Of a DNA stretch of 64,000 nucleotides, positions 62,797 through 64,000 are shown in pieces; positions within the stretch are counted from its first letter, which is position 1; each line of letters begins with the position of its first letter. Made by a program: the position numbers and the translations under genes. Source of the stretch: Achromobacter deleyi (GTDB taxonomy: Bacteria > Pseudomonadota > Gammaproteobacteria > Burkholderiales > Burkholderiaceae_B). The notes below the pieces were generated by a model. It saw only the letters and a program-made list of their open reading frames with translations, was not told the origin of the DNA and made no database searches. The stretch spans positions 186,001 through 250,000 of the forward strand of contig NZ_CADIJO010000006.1 in the NCBI RefSeq assembly GCF_902859705.1. The letters run 5' to 3'.

Positions 62797-63717
62797 TCAG
62801 CCTCGCGCCGGAAACAGGCCGGAAGGCCGGAACACCAGCACCGCCGCCATCAGCACATAGATGGCGATCGCGGCCAGCGTGGGGCCGACGCTGGAAGCCA
62901 CGGCAGGCGAAAACACCTGGCGCAGCAGCATCGGCAGGAAGGCCCGCCCGGCGGTATCCACCATGCCCACCAGCAGCGCCCCGACAAAGGCGCCGCGGAT
63001 CGAGCCGATGCCGCCGATGACGATGCACACCAGCACCAGGATCAGGATTTCCTCGCCCATGCCGACCTGCACCGAAGTGATCGGGCCCAGCAGCGCGCCG
63101 GCCACGGCCGCCAGCATGGCGCCCAGCACGAACACGCCCAGGAACAACAGCGGCACGCGCACGCCCATCAGCGTGGCCATCTGGCGATTCGAGGCGCCGG
63201 CCCGCACCAGCACGCCGGCACGGGTGCGCGTGACGAACCAGTACAAGCCCACGGCCGAGGCCACGCCGAAGACGATGATCATCAGGCGGTAGGCGGGATA
63301 GAGCAGGTCGGGCAGGAGCCGCACCGGGCCGGACAGCACCGCAGGCATGTTGAGCATGACGGGGGCCGGGCCCCAGATCATCTTGACCAGGTCGTTGGCG
63401 ATGAGAATGATGGCGTAGGTGCCCAGTACCTGGGCCAGGTGGTCGCGCAGCGCCAGGCGGCGGATCAGCGTGAGTTCCAGCGCCACGCCGACCAGGCCGG
63501 TGGCGACCGCTGCGACCAGCACCGCGGCCGTGAACGAGCCCGTGCGTTGCATGGTTTCGGCGGCGACATAGGCGCCTGCCATATAGAGCGAGCCGTGCGC
63601 CAGATTCATGATGTCCATGATGCCGAACACCAGGGTCAGCCCGGCCGCGATCAGAAACAACATCAACCCAAACTGCAGACCGTTCAGCAATTGCTCGACG
63701 ATGAGCGTGAACGTCAT
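62797..63717 (-). CDS. livH: Branched-chain amino-acid ABC transporter permease LivH
   Basis: A 306-residue permease. EQLLNGLQFGLMLFLIAAGLTLVFGIMDIMNLAHG is the LivH signature, and RAGASNRQMATLMGVR holds the coupling loop. The ATG at 63717 has GGGG six bases away; an upstream Met eight codons earlier lacks a ribosome site. It is first of the four transporter genes after the binding protein. Confidence 0.93.
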   Translation of the reverse strand: MTFTLIVEQLLNGLQFGLMLFLIAAGLTLVFGIMDIMNLAHGSLYMAGAYVAAETMQRTGSFTAAVLVAAVATGLVGVALELTLIRRLALRDHLAQVLGTYAIILIANDLVKMIWGPAPVMLNMPAVLSGPVRLLPDLLYPAYRLMIIVFGVASAVGLYWFVTRTRAGVLVRAGASNRQMATLMGVRVPLLFLGVFVLGAMLAAVAGALLGPITSVQVGMGEEILILVLVCIVIGGIGSIRGAFVGALLVGMVDTAGRAFLPMLLRQVFSPAVASSVGPTLAAIAIYVLMAAVLVFRPSGLFPARG

Positions 63718-63834
63718 GAAAATCCCCTGCTGTGTGCCCACCCCGAAGTGCTGCTCCCCCTGAAAGGGACATCGCTACGGACCAGCAAAGCCGGATGCGT
63801 GCGACCCAGCTGGGTCAGGCATCGAACCGGCAAT

Positions 63835-63866
63835 GCCGGCCCCCTGCGACGCAGCGGGGCCGGGCT
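63835..63866 (-). promoter_or_regulatory. Intercistronic stem-loop between livK-type gene and livH
   Basis: GCCGGCCCC (63835-63843) pairs with GGGGCCGGGC (63857-63866). The hairpin lies about 20 bp past the binding-protein stop codon and well upstream of livH, the same arrangement as the hairpin at 10935-10979. On the minus strand no T-run follows it, so it more likely modulates the transcript than ends it. Confidence 0.55.
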
Positions 63867-63887
63867 TTATCGTGTGGCCGTACGTTT

Positions 63888-64000
63888 TAAAGCTTGCAGT
63901 CGCCGACGTAGACGTCTTGATACTTGTCGAAGACCTTGCCCACCAGCTTGTTGGTGATGCGGCCGCTGGCGTCCTTGTCGACGACGCGCAGGTAGTAGGC
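63888..64000 (-). CDS. Branched-chain amino-acid-type ABC substrate-binding protein, C-terminus only
   Basis: Only the last 37 codons are inside the window. The ending AYYLRVVDKDASGRITNK... followed by KYQDVYVGDCKL resembles the C-terminus of the LivK-like protein encoded at 41485-42663 (NYYLRTIEKGADGKLANKL). It supplies ligand to the livHMGF system. The stop is TAA at 63888-63890. Confidence 0.8.

Overview
The window is chromosomal DNA from a high-GC betaproteobacterium. Gene content and order (aroQ-accB, the yqgE-ruvX-pyrB-pyrC' block, mtgA-lptG-apaH, many solute-binding-protein transporters and aromatic catabolic operons) point to Alcaligenaceae, most likely Achromobacter or Bordetella. 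That placement is inferred from recognised protein families, not from a search. I saw no rRNA, tRNA, prophage, transposase or CRISPR array.

Layout. 1-5.3 kb: start of accB, aroQ, a TlpA-like thioredoxin, mpl, a YqiA-like esterase and an RNase II family gene. 6.4-13.9 kb: an OmpR-type regulator, a histidine kinase fused to a periplasmic binding-protein domain, and a complete FbpABC-type importer whose binding protein is a paralogue of that domain. 13.9-18.5 kb: envelope and metabolism genes (TonB-like, aroE, mtgA, lptG, apaH). 19.5-25.8 kb: a polar amino-acid ABC importer, an aminotransferase, an RraA-family protein and a divergent LysR gene. 26.7-34.8 kb: plsC-like, pyrC', pyrB-like, ruvX, yqgE, rubredoxin, thiD-like, thiE, hemL and a lytic transglycosylase. 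35-42.7 kb: a FapA/DUF342 protein and a Rieske-dioxygenase catabolic operon, with a divergent AraC gene following at 42.9-43.9 kb. 44.8-52.6 kb: a CoA-dependent 2-aminobenzoate-type operon (RidA, thioesterase, CoA ligase, acyl-CoA dehydrogenase, enoyl-CoA hydratase, SDR, monooxygenase/reductase fusion). 53.7-60.1 kb: a PAS-PAS-GAF-GGDEF-EAL protein and a siaABCD-type c-di-GMP switch. 60.3-64 kb: a branched-chain amino-acid-type liv importer, cut by the window end.

The most unusual feature is a family of five composite repeats of about 0.8-1 kb (5.3, 18.6, 25.9, 43.9 and 52.8 kb). Each has two approximately 165-180 bp hairpin elements facing inward around a partly conserved middle. The 27-34 bp arms of each hairpin are complementary within a copy, but their sequence differs between loci, so the pairing is kept while the sequence changes. 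Each hairpin also carries a conserved inner stem and a variable apical stem that usually has a UUCG-type loop when transcribed inward. Three of the five composites lie between convergent genes. Neighbouring genes often shift to T/G-ending codons next to a composite. I do not recognise the family as a named element.

Several enzyme-family genes have lost family active-site residues: the aspartate carbamoyltransferase-like PyrB together with its DHOase-like partner, the isochorismatase-like protein in the dioxygenase operon, and a divergent ThiD. The kinase/binding-protein fusion beside a paralogous importer is a second noteworthy arrangement.
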